The notes beneath the pieces are model-generated. The model was not told the DNA's origin. It ran no database searches and worked only from the letters and a program-made list of their open reading frames with translations. The position numbers and the translations under genes are program-made. A stretch of 40,414 nt of DNA, from positions 1 to 40,414 of the forward strand of contig JAKFUG010000088.1 in assembly GCA_021732785.1 (NCBI GenBank), given 5' to 3'. The first letter of the stretch is position 1. Every line of letters begins with the position of its first letter. Of this stretch, positions 26,269-34,669 are shown in pieces. Source of the DNA: Planctomycetaceae bacterium (lineage in GTDB: Bacteria; Planctomycetota; Planctomycetia; Planctomycetales; Planctomycetaceae).

Positions 26269-26351
26269 CCCTGTCGCTCCGCGACAGGAATTGCCATTGA
26301 GCGGAAGACTCTCCGACAAGCGGCTTTCCTGTCGCGGAGCGACAGGGCTAC
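26265..26351. repeat. GTAGCCCTGTCGCTCCGCGA palindromic repeat
   Basis: Arms GTAGCCCTGTCGCTCCGCGA (from 26265) and its complement (ending 26351) are separated by about 35 bases. The left arm supplies the TAG stop of the 25342-26268 gene. Confidence 0.85.
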
Positions 26352-26378
26352 GATGACTGGCGCTCACAAGGACTCCCC

Positions 26379-27119
26379 GTGAAAGGCATCCCCGGAATTA
26401 TTGTCGCTGTCGGACTCGGACTAATCGGTGCCCTGTGCAACTGGTTCTATCTCGATCGGCTCGCCGGGAAAGAAGCCAAGGAGCAATTCATCGGGATTAA
26501 AGCCGGCGTACAGCTCAACTCCGGCGATCCGATCAAGGAAGAGCATCTCATCGCCGTCGGCATTCCCCGCAGCAATCTTGGGAATCTCGAGCAGGTGGCC
26601 CCCAAATGGTCGGCCTATAAATCGGTCATCGGACAACCGACCGTGCGGACTTACCGCGGCGGGGAAATCGTGACTTTCGACGATCTCACGACGCCGGGGC
26701 AACGCGACCTGAGCGATAAACTCGGCCCCGATGAAGTCGCGATGTGGTTGCCGGTCGACCCGCGTTCCTTCAGTTCCGCCCGCGTGAATCCCGACGACGA
26801 AGTAATGTTCATCGCCCCGAGAGCCGGTGCCGATTCGCCCACGCCGATCCCCGAAGACACCCCTGTCGGCGTTCCTTCCGGCACCGGCACCAGCGAAGTC
26901 ATCGGCCCGTTTCGCATTCTGGAAATCGGCACCCGCACCGGCCGCCCGGAAATTCAACGGGCCGCGGGACTCCGCAGCGGCAACGAATCGTCGATCACCG
27001 TCACCGCGAAATTACTCAACGGCCGCCTCGAACCCAAAGCCGAACGCCTCACCGACATCATCCGCCAGACGCGATCGCAGGGACTGCAGGTTCTACTGCT
27101 GCCGAAGAAGAAAAAGTAG
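26379..27119 (+). CDS. CpaB-like SAF-domain protein (pilus-assembly type)
   Basis: This gene encodes 246 residues from GTG 26379, with AAGGA a few bases upstream. One N-terminal transmembrane segment (IIVAVGLGLIGALCNWFYL) is followed by an SAF-like region (FIGIKAGVQLNSGDPIKEEHLIAVGIPRSNL). A second beta domain contains DEVAMWLPVDPRSFSSARVNPDDEVMFI, as in Flp pilus assembly protein CpaB. CpaB helps build type IV-related Tad pili. The rest of a tad cluster is not in the window, so a pilus role is inferred from similarity only. The protein ends in a lysine run (KKKK). Confidence 0.6.
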   Translation: MKGIPGIIVAVGLGLIGALCNWFYLDRLAGKEAKEQFIGIKAGVQLNSGDPIKEEHLIAVGIPRSNLGNLEQVAPKWSAYKSVIGQPTVRTYRGGEIVTFDDLTTPGQRDLSDKLGPDEVAMWLPVDPRSFSSARVNPDDEVMFIAPRAGADSPTPIPEDTPVGVPSGTGTSEVIGPFRILEIGTRTGRPEIQRAAGLRSGNESSITVTAKLLNGRLEPKAERLTDIIRQTRSQGLQVLLLPKKKK

Positions 27120-27355
27120 GCTTTGCGGGCATTCGCCTCCATACGGACGGACATCCAAACGCGATGTGCGGCCAGAACAGGCATCGATAGCCAGTCCGCT
27201 GTTCGCTGCAATCGTTATCTCCCGCCAGTTCGCAATTAGGGCGATTTTTGCCAGCCGGAACAGGCGAAAAGAGATCATGATTCTGATTCCGGGCGGGATG
27301 TCCATGAGGCAAACCCCTCGGACGATGTCGCCTCCTTCCCGTCACAGCGGTTGCC

Positions 27356-27967
27356 ATGCGCTTCGATCTCAAGAACCACTGGCTGCCATCGTTCGTCGTG
27401 ACCGGCTGGCTGGCGGCGTGCCTGTGCGGGTTGATCCTGCTGCAACGTTATGAAGCCACGGCCGGAACGGCGGGGACGGTGCCTTCAGCGCGGCCGGAGC
27501 ATCGTTCGTCGCTGATCATGTTCGCGCATCCGCGCTGTCCCTGCACCCGCGCGAGCCTGAACGAATTGGCCGTGGTGATTGCCAGCCGCCCCCGGTTTGA
27601 GTCCGTCCGTGTGGTGTTTACGGTTCCCGACGACGCCCCGTGTGAATGGCTGCAAACGGACCTTGTCCGACAAGCCAAAGGCATGACCGGCGTCGAGGTC
27701 GTCATTGATGCGGGAGGCCGTCTGAGCAGTCAGTCCGGAGCGGAGACTTCGGGCTATACTTTGCTTTATGACGAAGGGGGCCACCTGAAATTCTCGGGCG
27801 GCATTACCAGACTGCGCGGTCACGAGGGTCCGAACACAGGACGGATTGCCGTCATAGCCCTCGGTCAAAAGATCACGGAACCACGGCAGCAAACACCGGT
27901 CTTCGGGTGCCCACTGGTCGACACAACCACAGACATGCGCAACGCGATTTGCCGGAGTCCACAATGA
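27356..27967 (+). CDS. RedB-like thioredoxin-fold membrane protein
   Basis: This gene encodes 203 residues. An N-terminal membrane segment (PSFVVTGWLAACLCGLILLQ) is followed by a thioredoxin-like domain with FAHPRCPCTRASL, in which Cys61 and Cys63 form a CxC (CPC) rather than CxxC motif. A further cysteine lies near the C-terminus (FGCPLVD). It resembles proteins annotated RedB that occur beside sensor kinases. Its TGA overlaps the ATG of the next gene (ATGA, 27964-27967), so the two are translationally coupled and probably work together. A redox or signal-input role is inferred. The region from 27120 to 27355 upstream shows no gene. Confidence 0.65.
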   Translation: MRFDLKNHWLPSFVVTGWLAACLCGLILLQRYEATAGTAGTVPSARPEHRSSLIMFAHPRCPCTRASLNELAVVIASRPRFESVRVVFTVPDDAPCEWLQTDLVRQAKGMTGVEVVIDAGGRLSSQSGAETSGYTLLYDEGGHLKFSGGITRLRGHEGPNTGRIAVIALGQKITEPRQQTPVFGCPLVDTTTDMRNAICRSPQ

Positions 27968-29871
27968 GCGTCCACCGCGATGCGTCGCGCAACCCTGTCA
28001 CGGCGACCGCTGCCGAACTGTTGCTCGAACAGCAGCAGCGACTTTGCCAGGCAACCAACCGGCTTTTTGGCTGGCTGATGCTCGGGCAGTGGGTCTTCGC
28101 GATTGGTGTCGCCCTCTGGATTTCCCCATTCACCTGGGTGGGGACCTCGCGGGCAACGCATCCGCATGTCTGGACGGCGATTTTTCTGGGCGGACTGATT
28201 ACGAGTCTGCCAATGGCGCTCGCTTTCCGCAAAACGAAGGCCACCTCCACGCGATATGTCATCGCCACGGCCCAGATGCTGATGTCCGGCCTGCTGATTC
28301 ATCTCTCAGGGGGGCGAATTGAATCTCATTTTCATGTCTTCGGGTCACTGGCCTGCCTGGCTTCGTATCGCGACTGGCGCGTGTTGCTGGTGGCGTCGGC
28401 AGTGACCACCGCCGATCACTACCTGCGGGGCATGTACTGGCCGCAATCGGTTTATGGGACGCTGAATCCCAGTGTCATGCGATCCCTGGAGCACTTCGGC
28501 TGGGTCATGTTCGAAATCATCTTTCTGATCATTGCCAGCCTGCGCAGCCAGGACGAGATGCGGGGAATTGCCAACCGGGAAGCGCAATTGCTGTCCGCCT
28601 ATGCCGACGTCGAGCGGCAAGTGAACGAACGGACGGTCGCGCTGTCTTATGCCAAGGGGATGGCTGAAGCCGCGAATCGGGCGAAAAGCGACTTTCTGGC
28701 GAACATGAGTCACGAAATTCGCACGCCGATGACCGCGATCGTGGGCTACGCGGAGATCCTCGTCAATGACGCCTCTGTCGTCGACGATCCCGGCCAGCGA
28801 GTGTCCGCCCTGCAGACGATCCAGCGGAATGGCAATCATCTGCTGCAAATCATCAACGACATTCTTGACCTGTCCAAGATCGAAGCCGGTAAACTGGCGG
28901 TCGAGTCCATCGACTGTTCCCCCCAGGCGATCGTGGAAGACGTCCTTTCCCTGATGCGCGTGCGATCGCATGGGAAAGGGCTCCTCTTGAAGGCCACCTA
29001 TGAAACCGCCGTTCCCGTCAAAATGAGGTCGGATCCCACGCGGATGCGGCAGATTCTGGTCAACCTGGTGGAAAACGCGATCAAATTCACCGAAATCGGC
29101 TCGGTGGAATTGTTCATCCGACTCATGACCGGCGCGTCGCCCAAGCTGGAAATCGACGTGGTGGATACCGGTGTGGGAATGTCCCCCACTCAGCAGCAAC
29201 GGCTCTTCCAACCCTTCTCCCAGGCGGATAGTTCCACCACCCGCAAGTTTGGCGGTACGGGACTCGGGCTGACCATCAGCAGGAAGTTCGCCGAATTGAT
29301 GGGCGGGGATCTGTGCATTGCGGCAACAACAAAGGGAGTCGGAACGCGGTTTCGGCTCACCTTGTCGACCGGACCGCTCGACGGTGTGGAAACCGTCATG
29401 CCGAATCATTGGGCCGCCACGGAGTCGGCCGATCCGCGATGTTCACCGACGATGCCGCCGGCAAAAGTCCTGGCAGGATATCGCCTTCTGTTAGCGGAAG
29501 ACGGACCGGATAACCAGCGGCTCATCAGCTTCATTCTGAAGCGCGTGGGAGCCGAAGTCGTCGTCGTGGAAAATGGAAAGCTCGCCGTCGAAGCGGCCCA
29601 GTTGGCGAATGAGCAACAGCAGCCCTTCCACGTGATTCTCATGGACATGCAGATGCCGGTGATGGATGGTTACGTGGCCGCTGCCCGGCTTCGCGCCGAA
29701 AACTATGCGGGCTCGATTGTGGCCCTCACCGCGAACGCGATGAGCAGTGATCGGAGCAAATGCCTGGCCGCCGGTTGTGATGCGTATGCCACGAAGCCGA
29801 TCGATCGCCGCCAACTCATCGCACTCATCGCCTCGCAAATCGCACGGAAACCGGTCGCTGTTACGGAATAA
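27964..29871 (+). CDS. Membrane hybrid sensor histidine kinase
   Basis: This gene encodes 635 residues. The N-terminal 195 residues form about six membrane segments with conserved-looking polar residues (HLSGGRIESHFHVFG and DHYLRGMYWPQSVYG, with His122, His124 and His152), a possible sensor. HisKA follows with SHEIRTPM (His250 the phosphate acceptor), then HATPase motifs NLVENAIKF (N box), DTGVGM (401-406) and GTGLGL (431-436). A C-terminal receiver has AEDGPD and MDMQMPVMDG with Asp561 as acceptor and KPID at 611-614. No DNA-binding output is present, so another response regulator or phosphotransfer protein must act downstream. It overlaps the RedB-like gene by ATGA. Confidence 0.9.
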   Translation: MSVHRDASRNPVTATAAELLLEQQQRLCQATNRLFGWLMLGQWVFAIGVALWISPFTWVGTSRATHPHVWTAIFLGGLITSLPMALAFRKTKATSTRYVIATAQMLMSGLLIHLSGGRIESHFHVFGSLACLASYRDWRVLLVASAVTTADHYLRGMYWPQSVYGTLNPSVMRSLEHFGWVMFEIIFLIIASLRSQDEMRGIANREAQLLSAYADVERQVNERTVALSYAKGMAEAANRAKSDFLANMSHEIRTPMTAIVGYAEILVNDASVVDDPGQRVSALQTIQRNGNHLLQIINDILDLSKIEAGKLAVESIDCSPQAIVEDVLSLMRVRSHGKGLLLKATYETAVPVKMRSDPTRMRQILVNLVENAIKFTEIGSVELFIRLMTGASPKLEIDVVDTGVGMSPTQQQRLFQPFSQADSSTTRKFGGTGLGLTISRKFAELMGGDLCIAATTKGVGTRFRLTLSTGPLDGVETVMPNHWAATESADPRCSPTMPPAKVLAGYRLLLAEDGPDNQRLISFILKRVGAEVVVVENGKLAVEAAQLANEQQQPFHVILMDMQMPVMDGYVAAARLRAENYAGSIVALTANAMSSDRSKCLAAGCDAYATKPIDRRQLIALIASQIARKPVAVTE

Positions 29872-29988
29872 ATGAACACCGGCAGTCCCTCGCATCGAAT
29901 TCGTATCATGTCGATCAGCAGTCCGGCAGAAACTCGGCCGAGACGCGCCCACGCTGCCAACCCCCATGGCAGCCAAGGAGTCGACTCG

Positions 29989-30819
29989 ATGCGCATCGGA
30001 CATTGTCAACTCGATTCTCAGCTCGGCGACTTCGCGGGGAACCTGCAGAAGGTACTGACCGGGCTGGAGCGGGCCGACCAGGAGCGCGTCGACATCGTCT
30101 GCTTTCCGGAGTGCTTTCTGACTGGCTATCCCGATGATGGCGACCTCGCGCGGAAAGGGGCCTTCGCGGTCGATTCCCCGCCGATGATGGAACTGCTCGG
30201 CAAGACCAGCCCGTTTGAAGCGCTGTTCATCGTCGGCTTCAACGAGCTTCGCGGCAACGATCTCTACAACACCGCGGCAATCGTTCACAAAGGGCATCTG
30301 CTGGGGACGTACAGCAAATGTTCGGCCTACATGAAGTTCCACACGCAGGGACGCGAGTTCCCCGTCTTTCAACACAAAGGGCTGACATTCGGCGTCGTGA
30401 TCTGTTCCGATGGCGGCTACATCGAACCGGCGCGGTTACTCGCGCTGCAAGGGGCGCAGGTGATTTTTGCCCCGCATTTCAATTACATCGGTAAGGAAGG
30501 GCTCATCGGTCATTTTATGAAAGTCCGGGCCGATCACACCGCCCGTGCCGTTGAGAACAGCGTTTACTTCGTCCGCGGGAACAACGTCTCCATCGGCAAG
30601 GAAGAGAGCATCACCAAGTCGGACGGCGTCGGTTACGGTGACAGTTACATCATCGATCCCCACGGTGAAATCGTCGTCCGCAGCCGTCGGCATGTGGAAG
30701 ACTTCATCTTCGCCGACATCGAACCCGTCATCGATCGCAGTTGGGGTGTGGGCCGTTCGCTGTGGAGCGCCCGCGAATTCGGCGAGCGATTGATGACCAT
30801 CGCGAGACCATCCCGGTAA
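29989..30819 (+). CDS. Carbon-nitrogen hydrolase (nitrilase superfamily)
   Basis: This gene encodes 276 residues from ATG 29989, preceded by AAGGAG at 29975-29980. The catalytic triad is Glu41 (FPECFLTGYP), Lys110 (YSKCSAY) and Cys139 (VICSDGGYIEP). Enzymes of this superfamily cleave amide or nitrile C-N bonds by a Cys nucleophile. The Cys context (CSDGGY) departs from the commoner CYD motif, so the substrate is unclear; amidase or N-carbamoyl-type activity is possible. An upstream in-frame start at 29872 would add 39 residues without a clear ribosome site. It is 117 bases after the kinase and on the same strand. Confidence 0.88.
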   Translation: MRIGHCQLDSQLGDFAGNLQKVLTGLERADQERVDIVCFPECFLTGYPDDGDLARKGAFAVDSPPMMELLGKTSPFEALFIVGFNELRGNDLYNTAAIVHKGHLLGTYSKCSAYMKFHTQGREFPVFQHKGLTFGVVICSDGGYIEPARLLALQGAQVIFAPHFNYIGKEGLIGHFMKVRADHTARAVENSVYFVRGNNVSIGKEESITKSDGVGYGDSYIIDPHGEIVVRSRRHVEDFIFADIEPVIDRSWGVGRSLWSAREFGERLMTIARPSR

Positions 30820-30830
30820 AATGAAAGTCT

Positions 30831-30953
30831 CGTTCCCACGCTCTGCGTGGGAATGCCGGTCTGCGACGCTCTGCGTCGCCGTGTATGCTGAGTAAAAGAT
30901 TCGCGACGCGGAGCGTCTCGGCCGTGCGTTCCCACGCGGAGCATGGGAACGAG
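30831..30953. repeat. GTTCCCACGCTCTGCGTGGG repeat (copy 1)
   Basis: This is a double palindrome. Each end carries CGTTCCCACG-CTCTGCG-TGGGAA, and the centre has GACGCTCTGCGTCGC paired with GCGACGCGGAGCGTC. A second copy lies at 35795-35923. Both lie just after a plus-strand gene. Confidence 0.88.
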
Positions 30954-30967
30954 TTAAAACCGAAAAT

Positions 30968-31122
30968 GAAGTTCCAAATTCCAAGCTCCCATTTCCAAAT
31001 AAGTTCCAATGCGTAAGTTCCAAACGAAGAAGCTCAAAACTTTCGCAGTGACGGCCTCTCTTCGTTTGAAATTTGGTATTTGAGTCTTGTTTGGAGCTTG
31101 GATTTTGGAACTTGGAATTTCA
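30968..31122. repeat. CAAATTCCAA palindromic repeat (copy 2)
   Basis: The arms around 30968-31041 and 31062-31122 repeat the same units as copy 1 (3037-3173): GAAGTTCCAAATTCCAAGCT on one side and its complement TTGGAGCTTGG on the other. It runs up to the queC start, so the upstream in-frame part of queC (from 31080) is repeat sequence. Confidence 0.85.
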
Positions 31123-31133
31123 AGATCTCCAAT

Positions 31134-31838
31134 ATGGAAACCATGCCCACCCCATCCCGCCGTGCCGTCGTCCTTCTGAGCGGTGGCCTCGATTCCGCCA
31201 CCGTGCTCGCCATCGCGAGCAGCGAGGGTTACGAGTGCTTTGCGATCTCATTCGATTACGGTCAACGCCATCGGTTTGAACTCGAAACGGCCCGCCAGGT
31301 GTGTCAGGCCGCCAGGGTGACGCGGCAGATTGTCGTACCCATCGATCTCCGCGCGTTCGGCGGTTCGGCGTTAACGTCCGACCTCGCGGTCCCCAAGGAT
31401 CGCGATGCCGACGAAATGTCCACGGGGATTCCCATCACCTACGTCCCCGCGCGGAATACGGTGTTCCTGTCGCTGGCCCTCGGTTGGGCAGAAGTCCTTG
31501 GGGCGTTCGACATCTTCATCGGTGTGAATGCGGTGGACTACAGCGGTTACCCCGATTGCCGCCCAGAGTTCATTGCGGCTTTTGAAACGCTGGCAAACCG
31601 GGCCACCAAAGCGGCTGTCGAAGGAACCGGCACGTTTCGCATCCACACGCCGCTGATTCATCTGACGAAAGCCGAAATCATTCGTCGGGGAGTGTCTCTG
31701 GGCGTCGATTACGGACTGACGCACAGTTGTTATGATCCGGATGAGCAGGGCCGCAGTTGCGGTCATTGCGATTCGTGCCAGTTACGTCTGAAGGGCTTCG
31801 CCGAAGCGGGGGTTGCCGACCCGACACGCTATCAATAA
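31134..31838 (+). CDS. queC: 7-cyano-7-deazaguanine synthase QueC
   Basis: This gene encodes 234 residues. QueC converts 7-carboxy-7-deazaguanine to preQ0 with ATP and ammonia. The PP-loop [12 protein letters not shown], the [12 protein letters not shown] motif and the C-terminal zinc motif [20 protein letters not shown] are present. An ATG at 31143 is an equally possible start. QueE follows on the same strand, so the pair forms a partial queuosine-type pathway. QueD and QueF are not in the window. Confidence 0.93.
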   Translation: METMPTPSRRAVVLLSGGLDSATVLAIASSEGYECFAISFDYGQRHRFELETARQVCQAARVTRQIVVPIDLRAFGGSALTSDLAVPKDRDADEMSTGIPITYVPARNTVFLSLALGWAEVLGAFDIFIGVNAVDYSGYPDCRPEFIAAFETLANRATKAAVEGTGTFRIHTPLIHLTKAEIIRRGVSLGVDYGLTHSCYDPDEQGRSCGHCDSCQLRLKGFAEAGVADPTRYQ

Positions 31839-31879
31839 TCCGCGTGTACCGACGACGGATCAGGAATTCCTGAACTTCC

Positions 31880-31912
31880 CTTTTCCGTGTGTTCCGTGTA
31901 TTCCGTGGTTTG
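31880..31912. repeat. Lone arm of the CCGTGTATTCCGTGG repeat
   Basis: The sequence TTTTCCGTGTGTTCCGTGTA continues into TTCCGTGGTT and matches the right arm of the inverted pair at 13391-13530. No left arm is seen nearby. It lies just before queE, and it accounts for a spurious upstream extension of that frame. Confidence 0.8.
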
Positions 31913-31952
31913 CTCTCCTTTCCCTGCCTCTGTCCGTGATCGCGATCTGTCC

Positions 31953-32636
31953 GTGCGTATTGCTGAAATCTTCGATTCGATTCAGGGCGAAGGCCGCTTC
32001 GCCGGCGAGCGCTCCGTTTTCGTCCGTACCACGGGCTGCAACCTCCGCTGCTGGTTCTGCGACACCCCCTACACTTCCTGGCAACCCGAAGGTTTTTTGG
32101 TGCCGTGGGAAAGCGTGGTGGAGAAAGTCCGCTCGTTCGGCATCACGCATGTGGTGCTGACGGGGGGCGAGCCGTTGCTGCAACCGCAGATTGTGCCCCT
32201 GTCACACGCACTGCGCGAGCACGGGCACATCGTGACCGTCGAAACCGCGGGAACCGTGTACCGCCCGGTGGTTGCCGATTTGATGTCCCTCAGCCCGAAG
32301 CTCGCGAACTCGGTGCCGGAAGCGCAATCGCTCAAATGGGCCGTACGGCATCGTCGCGATCAACACCGCCCGGAAATCATGAAGCGGTTGATGGCCGAGT
32401 CGCCGTATCAATTGAAGTTCGTCATCGACACCGCCGCGGATTTGGATGAAGTCGTGCGGTATGTCGCAGCGCTGGGCGACGTTCCCGGCGTGCATGTGTG
32501 GTTGATGCCGCAGGGGATTGCGAACGATGTTCTCACAGCCAAAGCGGAATGGCTGGCTCCCGCCGCGGAAAAGCTCGGGTTTCAGTTCTGTCCGCGCAAG
32601 CACATTGAGCTGTTCGGGAATGTGCGCGGGACGTGA
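31953..32636 (+). CDS. queE: 7-carboxy-7-deazaguanine synthase QueE
   Basis: This gene encodes 227 residues from GTG 31953. It is a radical SAM enzyme that rearranges 6-carboxy-5,6,7,8-tetrahydropterin. The cluster motif is CNLRCWFC (Cys29, Cys33, Cys36), the CX3CX2C form. SIQGEGRFAGERSVFVRTTG at the start and HVVLTGGEPLLQ fit the family. The start was chosen because MRIAEIFDSIQGEG-type N-termini are usual and because the region before it is a repeat. It follows queC by about 114 bases. Confidence 0.93.
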   Translation: MRIAEIFDSIQGEGRFAGERSVFVRTTGCNLRCWFCDTPYTSWQPEGFLVPWESVVEKVRSFGITHVVLTGGEPLLQPQIVPLSHALREHGHIVTVETAGTVYRPVVADLMSLSPKLANSVPEAQSLKWAVRHRRDQHRPEIMKRLMAESPYQLKFVIDTAADLDEVVRYVAALGDVPGVHVWLMPQGIANDVLTAKAEWLAPAAEKLGFQFCPRKHIELFGNVRGT

Positions 32637-32708
32637 AAGAAAGAGACCCAGGGATCGGAATCCCAGAGCTTCCTTTCTGGCTCTTGTCTCTCGACTCTCC
32701 GCTCTCGA

Positions 32709-33788
32709 CTATCGCGTCAGTTTGCGGACTTTATTGTTCGAGCTGTCGCCGATGTAGAGATTGCCTGCCTTGTCGAAGAAGACGCCGTGCGGGCGGTTCA
32801 GACGGCACTTCTTCGGGTCGCCGTCGGGGCCGTCCCCTTTTTGGCCGTCGCCGACGATTGTTTCGATGAGGCCGGTCTTCAGGCGGATGGCTCGAATCGT
32901 GTTGCTTTCCGTATCGGCGAGATAGATGTCGCCCTCAGGACCGATGGCGACCCCTTTCGGACCATTGATCTTCGCGAGTTTGGCATCGCCACCGTCACCC
33001 GAGTAACCCGCCTGGCCCACACCCGCGACATGCTTCAACACGTTTTGCTTGCGGTCCCAGCGATAGACCGCGCTTCCTTCCCGCAGCACGATAATCACAT
33101 TCCCGTCGGCGTCCACAGCCAGCGTGCGTGGACCATGCAATGGAGTTCCGGCCACTGCCGCACCGTCCGGTGTCGGTTTGCGTTCTCCCGTCCCGGCGAC
33201 CGTCTTGACGATGCCCGATTCCAAATCCACCGCGCGAATGCGGTGGTTCTTGATGTCGCACACCAACAAACCCTGCGGACCATCCAACACCACGGAAATC
33301 GGCTGATCGAACAACGCTTTCGTCGCCGGACCGTCATCACCCGCGAAACCGTTTTTATTTCCCACCCCGGCGACTGTCGACACCACCTTCGTCTTCCAAT
33401 CAATCCGGCGAATCGTCTGCGTCAGCATGTCCGAAATGAACAGATTCCCCGCGGCATCGAAGCGGATCTCATGCGGTTGATTGAACAAGGCCTGATTCGC
33501 CGGGCCATCCTGATAACCGGCTTTGTTGCCGACCCCGGCGTAGGTGCTGACGGTCTGATGCTGCGGGTCCATGCGACGGATGACGTTGCCGCCATACTCC
33601 GCCCAGTACAGCGCCCCATCCGGACCGATATCGAGACCGAAGGGTTCGCTCACCCCCGCTTGAACCGCCGGGCCACCATCGCCGCTGACGGTCTTCGCTC
33701 CCGTCCCCGCAATGGTGCGGATTTCCGCCGCGAAACCCGCGTCATGCAGCGCCGCAATGAGACACAGGGAGAAATAGAACCGCTGCAT
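32709..33788 (-). CDS. Secreted NHL-repeat beta-propeller protein
   Basis: This gene encodes 359 residues with a signal peptide (RFYFSLCLIAALHDAGFAAE). Repeated blades of the NHL type follow, with motifs such as VAGVGNKNGFAGDDGPATKA, FNQPHEIRFDAAGNLFISD and LNRPHGVFFDKAGNLYIGD. NHL propellers bind proteins or small ligands, or form lyases. No catalytic residue can be assigned. The start at 33788 is preferred over 33821 because the signal peptide begins there. It converges on queE with about 70 bases between, where a weak hairpin (CCCAGGGATCGGAATCCC at about 32645) may end transcription. Confidence 0.85.
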   Translation of the reverse strand: MQRFYFSLCLIAALHDAGFAAEIRTIAGTGAKTVSGDGGPAVQAGVSEPFGLDIGPDGALYWAEYGGNVIRRMDPQHQTVSTYAGVGNKAGYQDGPANQALFNQPHEIRFDAAGNLFISDMLTQTIRRIDWKTKVVSTVAGVGNKNGFAGDDGPATKALFDQPISVVLDGPQGLLVCDIKNHRIRAVDLESGIVKTVAGTGERKPTPDGAAVAGTPLHGPRTLAVDADGNVIIVLREGSAVYRWDRKQNVLKHVAGVGQAGYSGDGGDAKLAKINGPKGVAIGPEGDIYLADTESNTIRAIRLKTGLIETIVGDGQKGDGPDGDPKKCRLNRPHGVFFDKAGNLYIGDSSNNKVRKLTR

Positions 33789-33880
33789 GAGTCGCCCTCG
33801 CTGTCGCCGATGTGATGGCACTTCTTGGAAGAGGCAGCATGCCGCGACAGGGAGATGGCGTCAACGATTCGGATGCGAAG

Positions 33881-33992
33881 AGTTTTCGCCACAAGAGGCA
33901 CAGAAGACACAAAACATGGGGGAGAAAGAATCATCGTCCTCCAGTCTCGCATTTCCTTTTTGTGTCTTTTGTGCTTCTTGTGGCAAAGTCTC
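33881..33992. repeat. CGCCACAAGAGGCACAGAAG inverted repeat pair without a gene
   Basis: The left arm AGTTTTCGCCACAAGAGGCA continues with CAGAAGACACAAAA; the right arm is CTTTTTGTGTCTTTTGTGCT continuing TCTTGTGGC. Between them lie about 45 bases with no gene. This is the same family as the pair bracketing the antitoxin-like gene (14359-15951). Confidence 0.85.
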
Positions 33993-34017
33993 TTTGCCTT
34001 TCGCTCACTCAACGAAA

Positions 34018-34040
34018 ACAGCCGACACGAGGTCGGCTGT
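34018..34040 (-). terminator. Terminator hairpin after rpsU
   Basis: A perfect 9-bp stem ACAGCCGAC (34018-34026) pairs with GTCGGCTGT (34032-34040), with loop ACGAG. On the minus strand TTTTCG follows. It lies about 90 bases after the rpsU stop. Confidence 0.7.
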
Positions 34041-34060
34041 GAATTCGCATGGAAATGGGA

Positions 34061-34119
34061 CGAACCGGAAGCGTCAGCGACGGATTCTTTGAAATCCCGT
34101 CGCTGACGCTTCCGGCTCG
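34061..34119. repeat. CGAACCGGAAGCGTCAGCGA palindromic repeat
   Basis: A 23-bp near-perfect stem (34061-34083 with 34097-34119) encloses a 13-base loop. The arm resembles the lone element at 37691-37716 (CGAGCCCGAAGCGCCAGCGC on the minus strand), so the two may belong to one family. Confidence 0.8.
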
Positions 34120-34126
34120 TAAAAAC

Positions 34127-34336
34127 TTAGACCGGGGACGCACCACCAGCGACGAGACGCTGCATCTTGGTGCGGCGTTCGGCACGACGACGGGCGCGGC
34201 GGCTCACTTCGCTCGGCTTTTCGTAGTATTCCCGCCGACGCATTTCCTTCTTGATCCCGGCGTGCTCGACCAGCTTGCGAAACCGCTTGACCGCTTCCGC
34301 GATGTGCTCGTTCTCACGCAACCGTAACTTAACCAC
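34127..34336 (-). CDS. rpsU: Ribosomal protein bS21
   Basis: This gene encodes 69 residues, the usual length. [18 protein letters not shown] and a basic C-terminal half ([19 protein letters not shown]) match bS21, which binds the 30S platform near the anti-Shine-Dalgarno sequence. The start is GTG at 34336. A full GGAGGT (34341-34346) lies four bases before it. It has its own promoter (34427-34455), leader hairpin and a terminator, so it is transcribed alone and divergently from the oxidoreductase gene. Confidence 0.95.
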   Translation of the reverse strand: MVKLRLRENEHIAEAVKRFRKLVEHAGIKKEMRRREYYEKPSEVSRRARRRAERRTKMQRLVAGGASPV

Positions 34337-34396
34337 ACAGACCTCCGTCGGGCACCATCACAGGCCACGCACTCAAGCCGGGAAACAGACCAAATC

Positions 34397-34419
34397 AAAA
34401 AACGCCGCTTCTCAAGCGG
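34397..34419 (-). promoter_or_regulatory. Hairpin plus T6 in the rpsU leader
   Basis: On the minus strand CCGCTT-GAG-AAGCGG (34405-34419) is followed by CG and TTTTTT (34397-34402), the shape of an intrinsic terminator. It begins at or just after the predicted rpsU transcription start. It could be an attenuator or a 5' stabilising hairpin. Confidence 0.5.
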
Positions 34420-34426
34420 GTCGGGT

Positions 34427-34455
34427 AGTATAAAGACGATCGATCGGTTCGCCAA
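34427..34455 (-). promoter_or_regulatory. rpsU promoter (sigma-70-like)
   Basis: On the minus strand TTGGCG (34450-34455) and TATACT (34427-34432) are separated by exactly 17 bases. They match four and five of six consensus positions. Transcription would start near 34420, giving a leader of about 84 bases before the GTG. Confidence 0.65.
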
Positions 34456-34669
34456 GTCGACCCGGAGGAGAATTTCATCGACCCTGATCAACGAAGATTT
34501 CCACCAGAAATCGCTTGCCGCTTTGCAGATGGACAATATCCTCAATGATCAATCGTATTTCCTGTGAGGCGTGATTCACAAATCATTTGCAGGTAGTATC
34601 TTCCGTCATATTTAAGGTGTAAGATAATGGGCGCGATCATCCCCTCGTCATTGACCGGGGGCTAAGACC
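34456..34669. other. Upstream region of the oxidoreductase gene
   Basis: This region is AT-richer than the neighbours. TTGCAG (34587-34592) followed 17 bases later by ATTTAA (34610-34615) is a possible weak plus-strand promoter. No gene is seen. Confidence 0.35.

Noticed and set aside
31080-31133. Upstream extension of queC.
   Set aside because: The segment is the arm of the CAAATTCCAA repeat, and QueC proteins normally begin just before the PP-loop.
34204-34545. A 113-codon minus-strand frame overlapping rpsU.
   Set aside because: The rpsU frame is clearly the real one, with a GGAGGT site and a known protein; this frame crosses the rpsU promoter region.
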